Shown: positions 47,123-58,800 of the stretch, one piece after another
Layout of the letters: each line of letters starts with the position of its first letter
Position numbering within the stretch: position 1 is the first letter of the stretch
Assembly: GCF_950023065.1 (NCBI RefSeq)
Contig: NC_088680.1
Span: forward strand, 15,550,559-15,614,558
Source of the DNA: Planococcus citri
Lineage: Eukaryota > Arthropoda > Insecta > Hemiptera > Pseudococcidae
Direction of reading: 5' to 3'
DNA: 64,000 nucleotides
Notes under the pieces: generated by a model
The model's input: only the letters and a program-made list of their open reading frames with translations
What the model was told of the DNA's origin: nothing
Databases searched by the model: none
Translations under genes and position numbers: made by a program

Positions 47123-47368
47123 CTTTCTAAATTTGAAACAGTGAAATTTCACTGCTTAGCAATCGCGACATTTTGCCTTTTTAAAAGCAGTAGTTTTTTT
47201 ACTACAAAACAGTAGAAAATCTACTGAATTGGTCAGTCAAAATGATTTTTTACTGGTCAATTCAGTAGATTTTTCACTGTTTTGCAGTAAAAAAACTACT
47301 GCTTTTAAAAAAAGGCAAAATGTGGAGACTGCTAAGCAGTGAAATTTTACTGTTTCAAATTTAGAGAG
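47123..47368. mobile_element. Palindromic MITE, right copy
   Basis: Homologue of 30096-30340 with the same TA flanks and only a few differences. It was inserted before the segmental duplication. Confidence 0.82.
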
Positions 47369-48331
47369 TAGGATCATTAGGGCATTCTGGTGATTTTTCA
47401 CTAAGCACCCCTTTGCCATTCGAATTTGGAAAAAAAATCAATGTTTCAGAAAAATTATTGACGTTTCAACTGTCGAACGCCTGTGATATAAAAGCTGATA
47501 TTTCAAAAAAAAAAAAAAAAATGAAATCGAGTCATCGCTCACTCTGGAAAATGAAGATTTTCTCGAAACAATTATCTGTGTAAATGTCAATGTCAAATTC
47601 GAGGATGGGAAACAAAAAAAAACAAGTTAATGAAAATTTGCTATAAAATTTATCGATTTAAGTATTTTTTCATTTTTACAGCAGGAATCTCAAAAAAAAA
47701 ATTATCTAATATTTTCATACCTCGAAAAAATTGATATAATATGTATGTTCTTTTAAATTTTGATATGTTGGGAATTCGCACTGGTCTAAAAACACATTCA
47801 CAAAATTCCAAATATGAAATGCAAAATTTGGAAAAAAAATTTTACACGTCGAAGTTGGCGGATAAGACGTTATGCAAAAAAAATAATTATGTAGGCTAGG
47901 TAGGTAACTATAGGCGCGTGCTTACATTATGAGGTCTGCAAATATTTTAATCATAGGAATCGTAGGCATTTCATTACGTAAATCACTGTTTCGTTTCGAC
48001 TCGTATCGAAGGCGCTAAATTTATCCGAAAAAATGTGTTAAGCGATATCGTAATGATCGAACGTGCTGCCAGAAAGACGTTTTTATTTGATCAACATACA
48101 CATTTACCGCACGATTCTCCAAAATTAAAAATAACGAAACATTTATCGCATATCGAACCATAAACCTGTGAAAATCATCGTATTCTTTATGTACTGATGT
48201 GTCATAAATCTCAAAAACCCATCAACCAGTAGCGCAGAAATCATTAAAAGGAACATATTGGTGACAAAAATATACGAGATTTATAACATAAATCAAGCTG
48301 ACGTAAGTTCTGTTAGTCAGAAAATTGTATC
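47369..48331. other. Upstream region of paralogue C
   Basis: Nearly identical to 30341-31307. No gene. Contains the same weak conserved promoter box. Confidence 0.45.
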
Positions 48332-48338
48332 TATAAAA
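48332..48338 (+). promoter_or_regulatory. TATA box of secreted-protein paralogue C
   Basis: TATAAAA, 98 bases before the ATG, as in paralogue A. Confidence 0.6.
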
Positions 48339-48429
48339 TAATGCAAAAGTGTCGCCATTTCATCATAATCTCAATTCAATCGCCTAACGCTCGTTCCAAA
48401 TTGTAATACCTATTTTGATAAATTTCAAT

Positions 48430-49929
48430 ATGAATAGTCGCGTTATTTCAATAATTTCACTGCTTTTGGCGATTATGTCACTCGTGCATGGCAGAGGCAC
48501 AATAAAAATCAAGTCAACAGATTTCGTTAGAATAGGCGGGTAAGTACCTAAGTAAATATTTCTATGTCGAGATAAGGCTGCGCCTTCGGATTCGATTACC
48601 TACATTTTTTTAAAACTCCATGTGTGATTTCAAACAGTGAAATTGACCCGGTGAAATTTTAAATGACCCTTTTCTCGTCATTAGTCTACGGTCCGATTTG
48701 TGAAAAGTGTTCAAGAAATCAAATTTTCTCAAAAAAAATTCTCTCATCTTTGGTACTGTAGATATGATATTTTAGATTTTGCAGCTGCACAATGAATCTG
48801 AAAAAATTTAATTTTCAAAATTGCTTTGATCCCTATCGCCTCTATTGAAATAGTTTTAAATTTTTCGAGAAATTCTTGCGTTTTGACGAAAACATTTCTT
48901 CAGCATTTTGGAATAATTTTGATATCAAAATCGAATTAGGATTTATTCTGCGAGTTCAAAATGTCAGACGATTTGTCAAAGGACAATAATCTCTATTAAA
49001 ACTATTACGTAGCATTTTTTTGAAAATTTTAAGCTCAAAATTGGATCATGATTTTTGCGTTTTTTTTTTTTTTTTTTTGAAAAAACAGTCATTATAAAAT
49101 GGGTTAAAACTTTGGCAGAAAATCCTAAATTTCGCTCAATGGTACCTATTTTGAGCATTTCTAAAAAATTTTGAAAAATGTGTGATGTGACCTGTCAATG
49201 ATTTTTTTGCTAAATAGCGCCCCATTGGGCAACCGGAAAGCAGAAGAAATATATATTCGGACTCGGAGTGAAGGGAGTGCCCAGTACATTACATAGGTAC
49301 CAACTTGTAACGAAAATTCTTGCGTCGTCGTTTCTGGATTTTCAGAAATTTGTCAAAATTTGAAAATGAATTTGGGTCGGTAGTAGGTACCTGATATTTT
49401 GAATATGGCAGCTTTAGATTATGCTCTTCGTATCAATGTTCAAATCTGAGGCCTCCTAAGAAACAATTTTAAGATTGCCTATAACTATTACCTACTACTT
49501 ACTCCTAAAGGTAGAGTAATTTTTAAATTTCCGAAACATTTTATTTCATTTTTTCCCCTCAATTCGGAGAAAACATAATTTTTTTCATAATTGTTTTTTG
49601 CGAGCGAAGTTTGCAGGAAAAGATCGGAAATAAAATAAGAATTGTTATGGATTTTAAAAGTAGGTACTACATAAATTGTGTTATATTACAGAAGCGCCAT
49701 TTGTGGCTGGACCGATGAGCAGAAAGTCGAAGCTTGTGAGCTAATACCAGGACTTTCCAACCCAGGACACAGCTGCCCAAACAAGAAAATTGAATTCACC
49801 GATGGGACGAAACAGTATAATATCTTGTTATGTGAAGATGACGGCGGCACTCCCTACGGATGCGTTTATAGCAATAATGGCAATGCTGTAGTCACTGATT
49901 ACGCCGCCACAATAGATACTTGTGTGTGA
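48430..49929 (+). CDS. Small secreted six-cysteine protein, paralogue C (unknown family)
   Basis: CDS joins 48430-48539 and 49692-49929, 115 residues, with a 1152-bp phase-2 intron that lacks the hAT-like insertion of paralogue A. The signal peptide and all six cysteines are identical to A; I see one residue change (Thr for Phe in the final YAA-ID segment), encoded by two adjacent base changes that match paralogue B. AATAAA at 50099-50104 follows the stop. It is the cleanest intact member, with compact intron, intact promoter and polyadenylation signal. Function unknown; likely extracellular with three disulphides. Confidence 0.87.
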
Positions 49930-51389
49930 TAGGACCCGATAAGTAGTAATTTTTTCCCTCAAACCAACTCCGAATTTGATTTTTTTTCCTACAACAGGTT
50001 TCAAAATTCACCTCATTGTATCTAATCTACCTCCCATATTGAAAAATGTTCTTACTCGTATTTCGCATTTTGTGAAAAAAAATCCCCTTTTTTGTGAGAA
50101 TAAAATTTATTTTTCTAGTTTATTTATGTATATATTTTTTTTTTTTGTAACAGCTATAGTAGTTTTTAAGTTAGTAGATGTGTTTGTGTTATGATATGAC
50201 AGATCTTCATTTATTTTTTCTATGTTTGTTTTTACTGATTGTGACATTTGTCCATTCAGGCTAGTTTTCTGTTTGTTTTTGGTTATTTTTTTGTCAGAAT
50301 ATATAAATTTTCTCCCAGATTCAATTGTTTTTATTTCACAAGGGATTCTCAAAGAAGAGGCATTTTCGAAAAAACCGTGGTTTTTTCGCTGTAGACCTCG
50401 TCCATCCTATTTTGAGGAGAATATTTCAGTTTTGAAAGGTATCCAAAATGGCGCGATTCAACTTTTTTGATAAAAACCATGAAAAATGGAAAAAATCGAC
50501 GAATTTGGTGTAAAATAGGTTAAGGATGTAGTTCGGTGGCTTTGATAAATTATGCCGAAGAAAAAACTTTTCGCCCTAAATTTGCCTCTTTGGGTAGGAA
50601 AAAAATGCATTTTTCGAATGGTTTTATTATGATCATGGAGCAGCGGCCACCGCTCGAAATATTCTGAAAAGATTACCAGCGCGGTGGCAGAAGTTAGAAG
50701 GAAAAATGTCAAAATGATTTTTTTGGGATTTTTTCCAGAGTTTAGACTCATCTGCGCATTGATTTCAACGTTTCAAAGTAAAGGGTACCGATACCCCCAT
50801 TAAAATGGTCAAAAATAGGATACAAACTGAATTTCAGTATATCAGGTCATGTGCAGAAGAAATATTGGATTTTTTTCAAATTTTAAACTATGAAATCGCC
50901 GGACAAAAATAAAGAGTTCGAACTGGGACACATCGATTTTGGAAAAATGGAGTTGAATCGGTCAAATGGATCACCAACGTTAATTTGGACAGATTTTATG
51001 TCATTTTGTTAAACAACTGAAATTTCCAAAAATTCGCTGGAGGCTCCAAAACGACATGAAACCACCTCCAGTCGACTAGGTACCTACCTATGTTGAAATT
51101 AAAGTGCATAGTGAATTTCAGCTTGACTTGAAACTTTTCTCGCAGAAAAGACTTTACTTTCATTTTTTCCCAAAACTTTGGAGATCTTTATATGTAGGTG
51201 ACCAGAATTGTTGGGGGGGAGGGGAGTTGAGAAAAAAATTTCTTGAATAAAGAACCATTTAGAAATACGTATTCTGCTCAAAGATGAAAAATTTTCAAAT
51301 CATTTGTAAGATTTTTCATCTTTTTTGATATTTTTCAACTTTGAAGGCTTAATGAAAGACCAGCATCATTTGGAGGACCAAAGGCGATT
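49930..51389. other. 3' flank of paralogue C and copy-specific sequence
   Basis: 49930-50626 and 50965-51002 match the flank of gene A. 50627-50964 is absent there. From 51003 to 51389 there are dispersed-repeat words (GGAGGCTCCAAAACG) and no gene. Confidence 0.5.
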
Positions 51390-52106
51390 TTTCTTGAAAA
51401 TGTGCTTATCTAAAATTATTACTCGGTTTAGAAATGAAACATTTTCAAAAAAATTGTACTGATATCAATTTTTCATTTTTTTAATTTTTTTTATTTCTTT
51501 ATTTGACTTTAAAAATGGGTTTTGAACCAACATCATTTGGGAGATCGAGGGAAAGCTTTTTTTTGTGAAAAAGTGCTCATTCAGAATTATTCTTCTCATA
51601 AATGAAACATTTTAAAAAAATTTCTACAGATGTCAATTTTTCAGGTTTCCCCCCCCCCCATTTTGGAGGCTCAAAACAAGAGAGTCAATATCATTTGGAG
51701 GTCCAACAATCGTTTTTTTCTTGAAAAGCGGGCTGTGTAAAACAATTCTAACATGAAAATCAGATATTTTCAAAAAAAATCTTCAATTTTGATTTATTTT
51801 AATTTTTGATAAATTTTGGCAAAAATTACGGCCATTTGACTATTTTATTAAAAAATAATTTCCTGAGAATTTTGACGAAAAAACATTAATAACTTTTTGT
51901 CAACTCGCCAAAAATGACTTTCTCTGACAATTTTGACAAAAAAAGACATTTTTTGACAATTTTGGCGAAAATTGACCTCTATGACAATTTTACTAAGAAT
52001 GGACACTTCTCGACAATTTTGACAAAAATTGACGCTTCTTAAAGATTTTTGACTTGAGCAGCGGAGGTTATAGTATTGTGATGCACGTATTTTGCTGTGT
52101 TCATGG
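51390..52106. repeat. 150-bp tandem repeat remnant, then TTTTGACA repeat
   Basis: 51390-51830 matches 37661-38100. From about 51830 on, 'gacaattttgac' words appear, as in the 19-20 kb array. Non-coding. Confidence 0.6.
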
Positions 52107-52114
52107 CAGCACAT

Positions 52115-53051
52115 TAGGGTGCGTCATGTTACATTTTTTTTGAAATCTTTTGGTCTTACCCGCTAATGTTGTTCCTTTTGATGAAAAAATAACACTCTAA
52201 AATTTTTGTTGAAAAATATTAATATTTAGAGGTCGCGCACCAGCGTTGAATGTTGAGAAATGCGAGCGCGCCCAAGCACAATATTTCCCACGACGGCGCC
52301 GCGGGAAACGCAACGTAGCTTACCGGGGTTGATTGTGCAGAACTATACTGAGAGCGGCATCCCCACTACAACTTATCAAGTGATACCAATCTTTCTTGGA
52401 TTTTTAAAACAACCACAAAAAAGTACTGATTATGATTTTTCGGCTCTAGAATTCATTTAAACCCAAATTATGGAATTTAGAAACTGAAACATTCCATTTA
52501 ACTAAGTAGCAGCTTTAAAATTAACAATAGTCGTTAAAATATCAACTTGAAGTGCTGAATCTTATAAAATATTTACATTTCAACGTAAATTTATCGCATA
52601 CATTTTTTTCCTACGATTGCCAAGTAGAATAGAATAATACAACCTCGAATTTGTACTTTTTTCTTTACTTTTCAAAACTTTCATATTTCCACCCACGATG
52701 AGCTTTGGAATTGAAAAATTGTAATAGAATCTTCATTAAGAACATCTTAGAAATCCTATCAAGGACTAGGCTTACTTATCATGCATTTTAGGGGGCATAA
52801 CGTTTTGTAAAATTGCTTCGATTTTACGAGGGAGCGCAACGTTGCATTCCCCGCCGCGCAACCGTGGAAAGTTTCCGCTCGACGCGCTCGTACCTTCTCA
52901 ACATTCAACTCTAATGCGCGACCTCTAAATATAATTTTTTTGACCTAAAATTTTGTATGTGGTATTTTTTGACCAAATGGAACACTTTTAGGGGGTAAGC
53001 TACCAAAATTGTAAAAAAAAGTGTTTTCTATTGTTCTTTTGACGCACCCTA
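52115..53051. mobile_element. hAT-like MITE, 937 bp, with GC-richer inverted subterminal region
   Basis: Terminal inverted repeats TAGGGTGCGTCA. Exact 8-bp TSD CAGCACAT at 52107-52114 and 53052-53059. Subterminal inverted pairs continue, for example 'gaggtcgcgca' near 52230 and its inverse near 52918, with several GCGC words. No transposase. Confidence 0.92.
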
Positions 53052-53160
53052 CAGCACATATGCATAGGAAACGATTTACAATTTACCTATTCGAGTGTTT
53101 TTATTTGTAAACAATTAAAATACTGCGCGTCGGGAATGTAAATAGTGAATGTGAACTATA

Positions 53161-54476
53161 ATGGGTATGAACGATGGCAATCCCACGTACAACCAGCTAA
53201 CAGCCATTGTGAAACAAAATAAACTTCAACAAAAACAGTAAGAAGAACAGCGGAGGCAAATCAACCACTTACGAGAAGTAGTAGCTCACTATCAAGCCAA
53301 GTCAAAAGAGGATGAAAACCATCTCTCAGCGAACAAAAATCATCAACAGACGAGTCAGAGGAAAATCATAGCAATATGACAATAGACAGCATTAAAAAGA
53401 AACTTACAGTGAAAAACTCAAAAAGAAACGTATTCCACCTATTTACGTAAGTGGAATTAAAAATATTAGGTACTGAATTTACTGCAATGTTGGAAAGCAT
53501 GGAAGAGTGTGAAACCCCTACAATGCAAACCCTCTCTAATGGAGATGTTAAAATAGCATGCTCAAATGAGCAAAGCTTTAGAGCAGTGTATAGGGCACTG
53601 GAGGCTATAAGGAAGAATCCTAGTCACAAAATGTAGGTATGGAATTGGGCACCATACATATCAGTTGAAACAAAATAAACCCTATCAGGTAGTTATAAGA
53701 GGACTACACCCCTCCACATCACCCGAGGATATCAAATTAGAATTAATTAAAATCTGACATGATGCCATTAATGTCACCAATGTAATTATTAAAAAAACAG
53801 AGGTGAAAAAAGATGTGTCTGGAGAAATTGTGAGCAAGAAATCATATAAGGTGGCATTACCACTCTTTTATGTATATCTCAGCCCAAAAGAAAACAATAA
53901 GACCATTTATGAAATGGGGTTCTTGTTGCACACTAAAGTGAAGGTAGAACCTCCAGCAAAAAAGAGGGAGCTACCTCAATGTAAAAACTGCCAGCAGGTT
54001 GGTCATACCAAAACATACTGTGCAAGGAAACCCAAATGCGTTAAGTGTGGATTAGACCATGAAACAAAGCAATGTAGAAAGAAGACCTAGCCAAGTGTGC
54101 TAATTGTGATGGTGATCATACAGCCAAATGGGGAGGGTGTCCAGTATATCAAGCAAAAATTGCTGCTATATCTAAACCAAAGATGACAGTAATTAATCGT
54201 GTAAAGCAAAGGACCACTCAAAGCCAGGAGCAGATAACAACTCAGAAACCTGAACAAGCCAAAATAGTCGAAAGAAACCTTCCAAAGAATAACACAGATG
54301 AATCGGATGAACCAGTGGAACTAGAAGAGCAGGCGAGCTTAAAAGACATTTGGGAACTGCTTAAAAAAATGGATAAAAGAATGTCTCAAGTTGAAAACAC
54401 ACAAAACAAGATCAAAGCAAAGAAACATCCATCAGTTAAAACCTCACGACTTAGTCATAGATATTATAAAAAATGA
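53161..54476 (+). pseudogene. Non-LTR retrotransposon ORF1 (gag-like, CCHC zinc knuckles), broken
   Basis: Starts at the ATG of MGMNDGNPTYNQL, interrupted by an early stop, then a gag-like central region (about 53451-53633 and 53803-54086). Three zinc knuckles close it: C-x2-C-x4-H-x4-C, C-x2-C-x3-H-x4-C, then, after a frameshift near 54087, C-x2-C-x3-H-x6-C. A charged coiled-coil-like tail runs to 54476. This arrangement is that of Jockey/I-type LINE ORF1 proteins (PRE_C2HC type), which bind the element RNA. No endonuclease or RT follows: local repeat resumes near 54590 after an 'aataaa' at about 54572. It is a dead, ORF1-only copy. Confidence 0.85.
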
Positions 54477-54589
54477 ATAGAGTACTCTCACTGGAGAGAA
54501 CCCTGCACATGTCATGTAACTAACTTGTTCAAAGTCAGAAACATTACTTATTTAAGGTCTCCTTGAGATTGTAATAAACCTTGAGCAAT

Positions 54590-55859
54590 TTTGGCAGAAA
54601 AAAATCAGAACCTCATAATACACATAAGCAAGATTGGCAAAAGAAACAGCTTTTGGAACAAAAAGAAGACTTTTTAAACGGATAAGGCAAAAATCAATTA
54701 TTTTTGGTGGGGAGGGGTGGGGAGAGGGTTATAAAAAATTATGGACTTTTGGAGGACCAAGGGAGAAGTTATCTTGAAAATGTGCTACCTAATTTATAAA
54801 AATTCTGCTCATTGAATTTTTATAAAAATTTCTACAGACATCAATTTTTTAATTGTTTTTTTATTTTTCCAAATGGGGGGGGGGCGGGGGGCTCTATACA
54901 AGAGAGCCAACAGCATTTGGGTGTCCAAGGAAGGTTTTTTCTTGAAAAAGGGGTTATGTAGAACAATTCTAATGTAAAAAAGGAATATTTTCAAAATTTT
55001 CCCCTGATTTTGATTTATTCTCATTTTTTGTGATTTTTTCAACTTGGCGGAGATCCTTATTAGGGGGTTAATATGGTTTGCTGAATGGGCCGGAGAAAAT
55101 TCTTCCTTGAAAATGGGATTATTTAGAAAAAATTTCCTTTTTTAAAAAATAAATAATATATTTATTGCTTTTACTGTTAAAAAAAATCTAAAGCGTAGTA
55201 TTGATCATAGAAATTTTAACTGAAGCAGAAACAAAAAAATGTTCACAAGTTCATTTTTTTTAATTAATTTTTTTTCAAGGGGGGGGGGCTGCCAACTTTT
55301 TTGCAGACAGGGAGTGATTTTTTTAAATTATTTATTTCTGTTTCTAACCTAAAAATGTTATTTACATACAAGTTCATTGATTTTTAAAACCTTAGATCAA
55401 AAACTTGGATCTATGAAAAATAGAGAATTATTTTCACACTCGAAGTAAAAACTTTGGTAGTGTGGGAGGAGTAAAATACGTACCTACTATACAAAATAAG
55501 ATACACCATAGTAAACCTGCAAAGAGCAACAATACCGACTGGAATAAAAACTCCCCTTTAAAACGAATCATTTTTAAATATTCTCATGTACAAAAAAAAA
55601 TACAAGGATCATTTTTACACACAAAAAAAAATAATAAAATAATAAAAATTCATTGGTAACTGTACAAACAACTAATTAAAAATACTACCACTTTACATCA
55701 CTCTTAAGGCGTCTTAAAAGCTAAATAATCTACTAACAAAACGGTTCACAAAGACAAAATAATAAAGGACGAAAACGGGAGCAAAAAAGTTGTGGGTGGG
55801 GGGACTTGGGACAAGGACACAATACTAAAATAAAATACACAACAAAAATATGGCATTTT
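54590..55859. other. Tandem-repeat remnant and 3' UTR region of the receptor gene
   Basis: 54590-55140 matches 38250-38750 (150-bp repeat family). 55200-55859 matches the flank left of the duplicated tail exon and would be the 3' UTR on the minus strand. No other gene. Confidence 0.5.
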
Positions 55860-58800
55860 TTAAATATAATTAGAATGTACGGTAGCATCTTCGATAAAAT
55901 GCCTCTGAGGCTGTCTTCTAATCGGCGGCCTTAGGTTTTCGGAATTCCACACAACTGTGGTCTGTCCGACCATTTCGTACGTGCCTTGGGCCGATATATC
56001 CGAATAGTAGGCGCTGCTAGGAGCCGACGATACGGGCTCGTTATCGGTTTCGATCATATATCCGCTATTTTGATAGGCTGGCGAAGGTATACGATCTAAT
56101 TCGGTGTACACAGCCTCGTTAATAGACGTATACGCTTCCTCCATGGTATAGTGATTGGTAGCTGGGGCGGATTTCACACTGGTGGTTAACTGGACCGGGG
56201 TGGTTTTTCGGGCACGGTTTAGCATCAGCCAAGGCTGCCGGATTTTAGGCGTACCGGATCCGGTGTATTGTTCGTCGACGTCTTTGTTGTTCTGTAGGCT
56301 AATTCCGTTATTTGCGACGGTCACTCGGGGCCTGTCGTATCTTCTTCTACCCAAACAGAAAAATGTTCCTGAAACAAATTAATAGATATTATTATTAATC
56401 GCGAATCGGCGTCTAATTTATTATCATCTCTCGTTCGCGTATTATGTACTAATACACAGCTTTTCTACGCAGAGTGCAGTGCAGACCATCAAACAGGCTA
56501 TTAATAACAGAGCGTCGGGGTCGGGGTGGTGGTCGCCGCCTCGGCAGAAAAACTTTGTATTTTTTACCGAATACTTACTGTGAGATCCAGCTGGGTTGAA
56601 CCGGCTGCAACACAAAACAAACAATCTTCCATTAATAATCGAACTATACTCTGTTCGCCATACATAGGTAAATAAAAAATACTATATCGGAATTACATGC
56701 ATTATTAAAACCATGGTACTGCAGTACATTACATATAAGAGCTATTATAATATTACATATAGGTATAGAGAGGTACCTTAGGTCGTACTATGTATGTAGT
56801 ATAAACCAGCGACACGCATTATATAGAGTGTGTGTGTGTGTATCTCTTACCAATTCCAATATACACTATGAAGGTATTGAGAACGTACGTAGGTATAGGT
56901 AAGGTATAAGATACTGTACCTTACGTATATTAAGTATTATACACATCGAACGTTTGTGATCATTAAAAACCGCTGCTAGCCATTATTTTGACAAGTACAT
57001 GTTGTTTAGTCGGCTCGTTCTCTCTTTCTATCATCGCTCGACGTTTCTCTCTCTCTCTTTCACCATTCCATAAATAATATTACATACACTGTTTTCATTG
57101 CTCCGGAGACTCCATAAGTTTAGGTACATACTGTAGCTGAGATGCTGGTGTACTGTATACGAGTATACTATGTCGAATCAGGCATTTTATTATGGCTCGC
57201 GCGACCGTCCGCGTAATTACTTTCATCGGTACATAGTTATAAAGCAGCTATATGGTCGTAATTACCTTGTATTAAGCGAGTAGTATGAGTCATATATTTA
57301 TCAACGAAGTGTTCCTAACAAGTGAAGGAAGGTGGGAGGGAGAAAGGAAGGGGTAAAAATGTGTTTCTGGTGGTTCTTCTCACTGACGCTCTTTTTGTGC
57401 AATATTTTTGAGCATCTTTAATTTATTTCATCGTCTTAAATTGGCAGCATTGCAATAGAAAACAGATGAAGGGGATAAGTAAGTGCAGCTGTTGCGTGAG
57501 GATGAAGATCAAGAAAAATTCCTACTCCGAGGCTTTCGGATAATTTTTTTGAGTCCAATTTCATTAGAAATTTATGATGAAAAGGTTTTCCTCGAAGAAG
57601 GGCCTCCAGAAGGATAGGCCCTTTTTCAACCGAACTGACTTTTCGTACTCAAATTTCATTAGAAATTGATGATGAAAAGTTTTTCCTTGAATAAGGACCT
57701 CCAGACGAATATGCCCGTTTTCCACAGAACAGACTTTTCGTACTCAAATTTCATTAGAGAGATGAAAACTTTTTCCTCGAATAAGGACCTCCAGACGGAT
57801 AGGCCCTTGGTCCACAGAACTGACTTTTCGTACTCAAATTTCATTAGAAATTGGTGATGAAAAATTTTTCCTCGAATAAGGACTTCCGTACGGATAGGCC
57901 CTTATTCCACAGAACTGACTTTTCGTACTCAAATTTCATTAAAAATTGATGATGAAAAGTTTTTCCTCGAATAAGGGCCTCCAGATGGATAGGCCCTTTT
58001 CCAACGGAACTGACTTTACGTACTCGAACCTCAAATTTAGGATTTTTTTCGGAGCTACACAACGCAAACTGAAATTTTTTGATATTTATTTTAAAGGACC
58101 CCCCTCACCCCTCGAAAAAATTAATGCAAATTTTTTATAAGAAAGAGAAGGAAATGGTGGAATCATAATTTTGATAATTTAGGATTCGTATACAGGGATC
58201 TACTGACACCGTAGTATAGATTTTTCTAAAGAAGGGAGTCTAAAATTTGCTACCATGAAATTGAATTTTTTGGGGATAAAAGTCAAAAATTTTCACTTGA
58301 AATTGTTTTTCATCAGTATGAAAACGAAGATGAAAATAATAGTACCTACACTATTTTTTACAAAACGTCAGTTTAATATTTTGCACTCGCAAATTTCAGA
58401 TTTCTGGCCAATAAAATTATAGCAATTCAGAGGTGTCTATTTGAATCCAGAAACGAGACTTTGACAATTATAGCAAAGAGGTAAGGCTTTTTTTGGCAAT
58501 TTCTGGCAACAAAGCAAGACTTTTCAGCAATTTTTGAAAAAAAGTTAAACATTTGAAATTTGTTGCAAACAATAAGCAACAATGTTTACCCAATTAGTTT
58601 CAACAAGAAACATTGCCTTTTAACGAGCTTCTAACAGAAACCAAGAATTTTTTCCATTTCCAACAGACAGCATGAATTTATTTGACTATTTTAGCCAAAT
58701 GCAAGGATTCGTAACAGTAACGCTAAAAAAGCAGTGTAACCAGTTCGGAAAGAATATAAAAATGAAAATCAATTCTGTTGATATATATATACAAGTTATC

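Larger units (their letters stand above)
46580..56428. repeat. Segmental duplication, right copy
   Basis: Homologue of 29480-40013. It carries gene C, the palindromic MITE, tandem repeats and the receptor tail exon that is in context with its microexon. Copy-specific content: hAT-like element 52115-53051, non-LTR ORF1 fragment 53161-54476 and about 340 bases at 50627-50964 absent from the left copy. Confidence 0.85.

Noticed and set aside
52260..52460. Open frame of 66 codons inside the hAT-like MITE
   Set aside because: It lies within the inverted subterminal region and matches no transposase motif.
57659..58062. Repeat peptides (KFEYEKSVLW...) on both strands
   Set aside because: The 94-bp unit is not divisible by three and both strands are open, so the frames come from the repeat.
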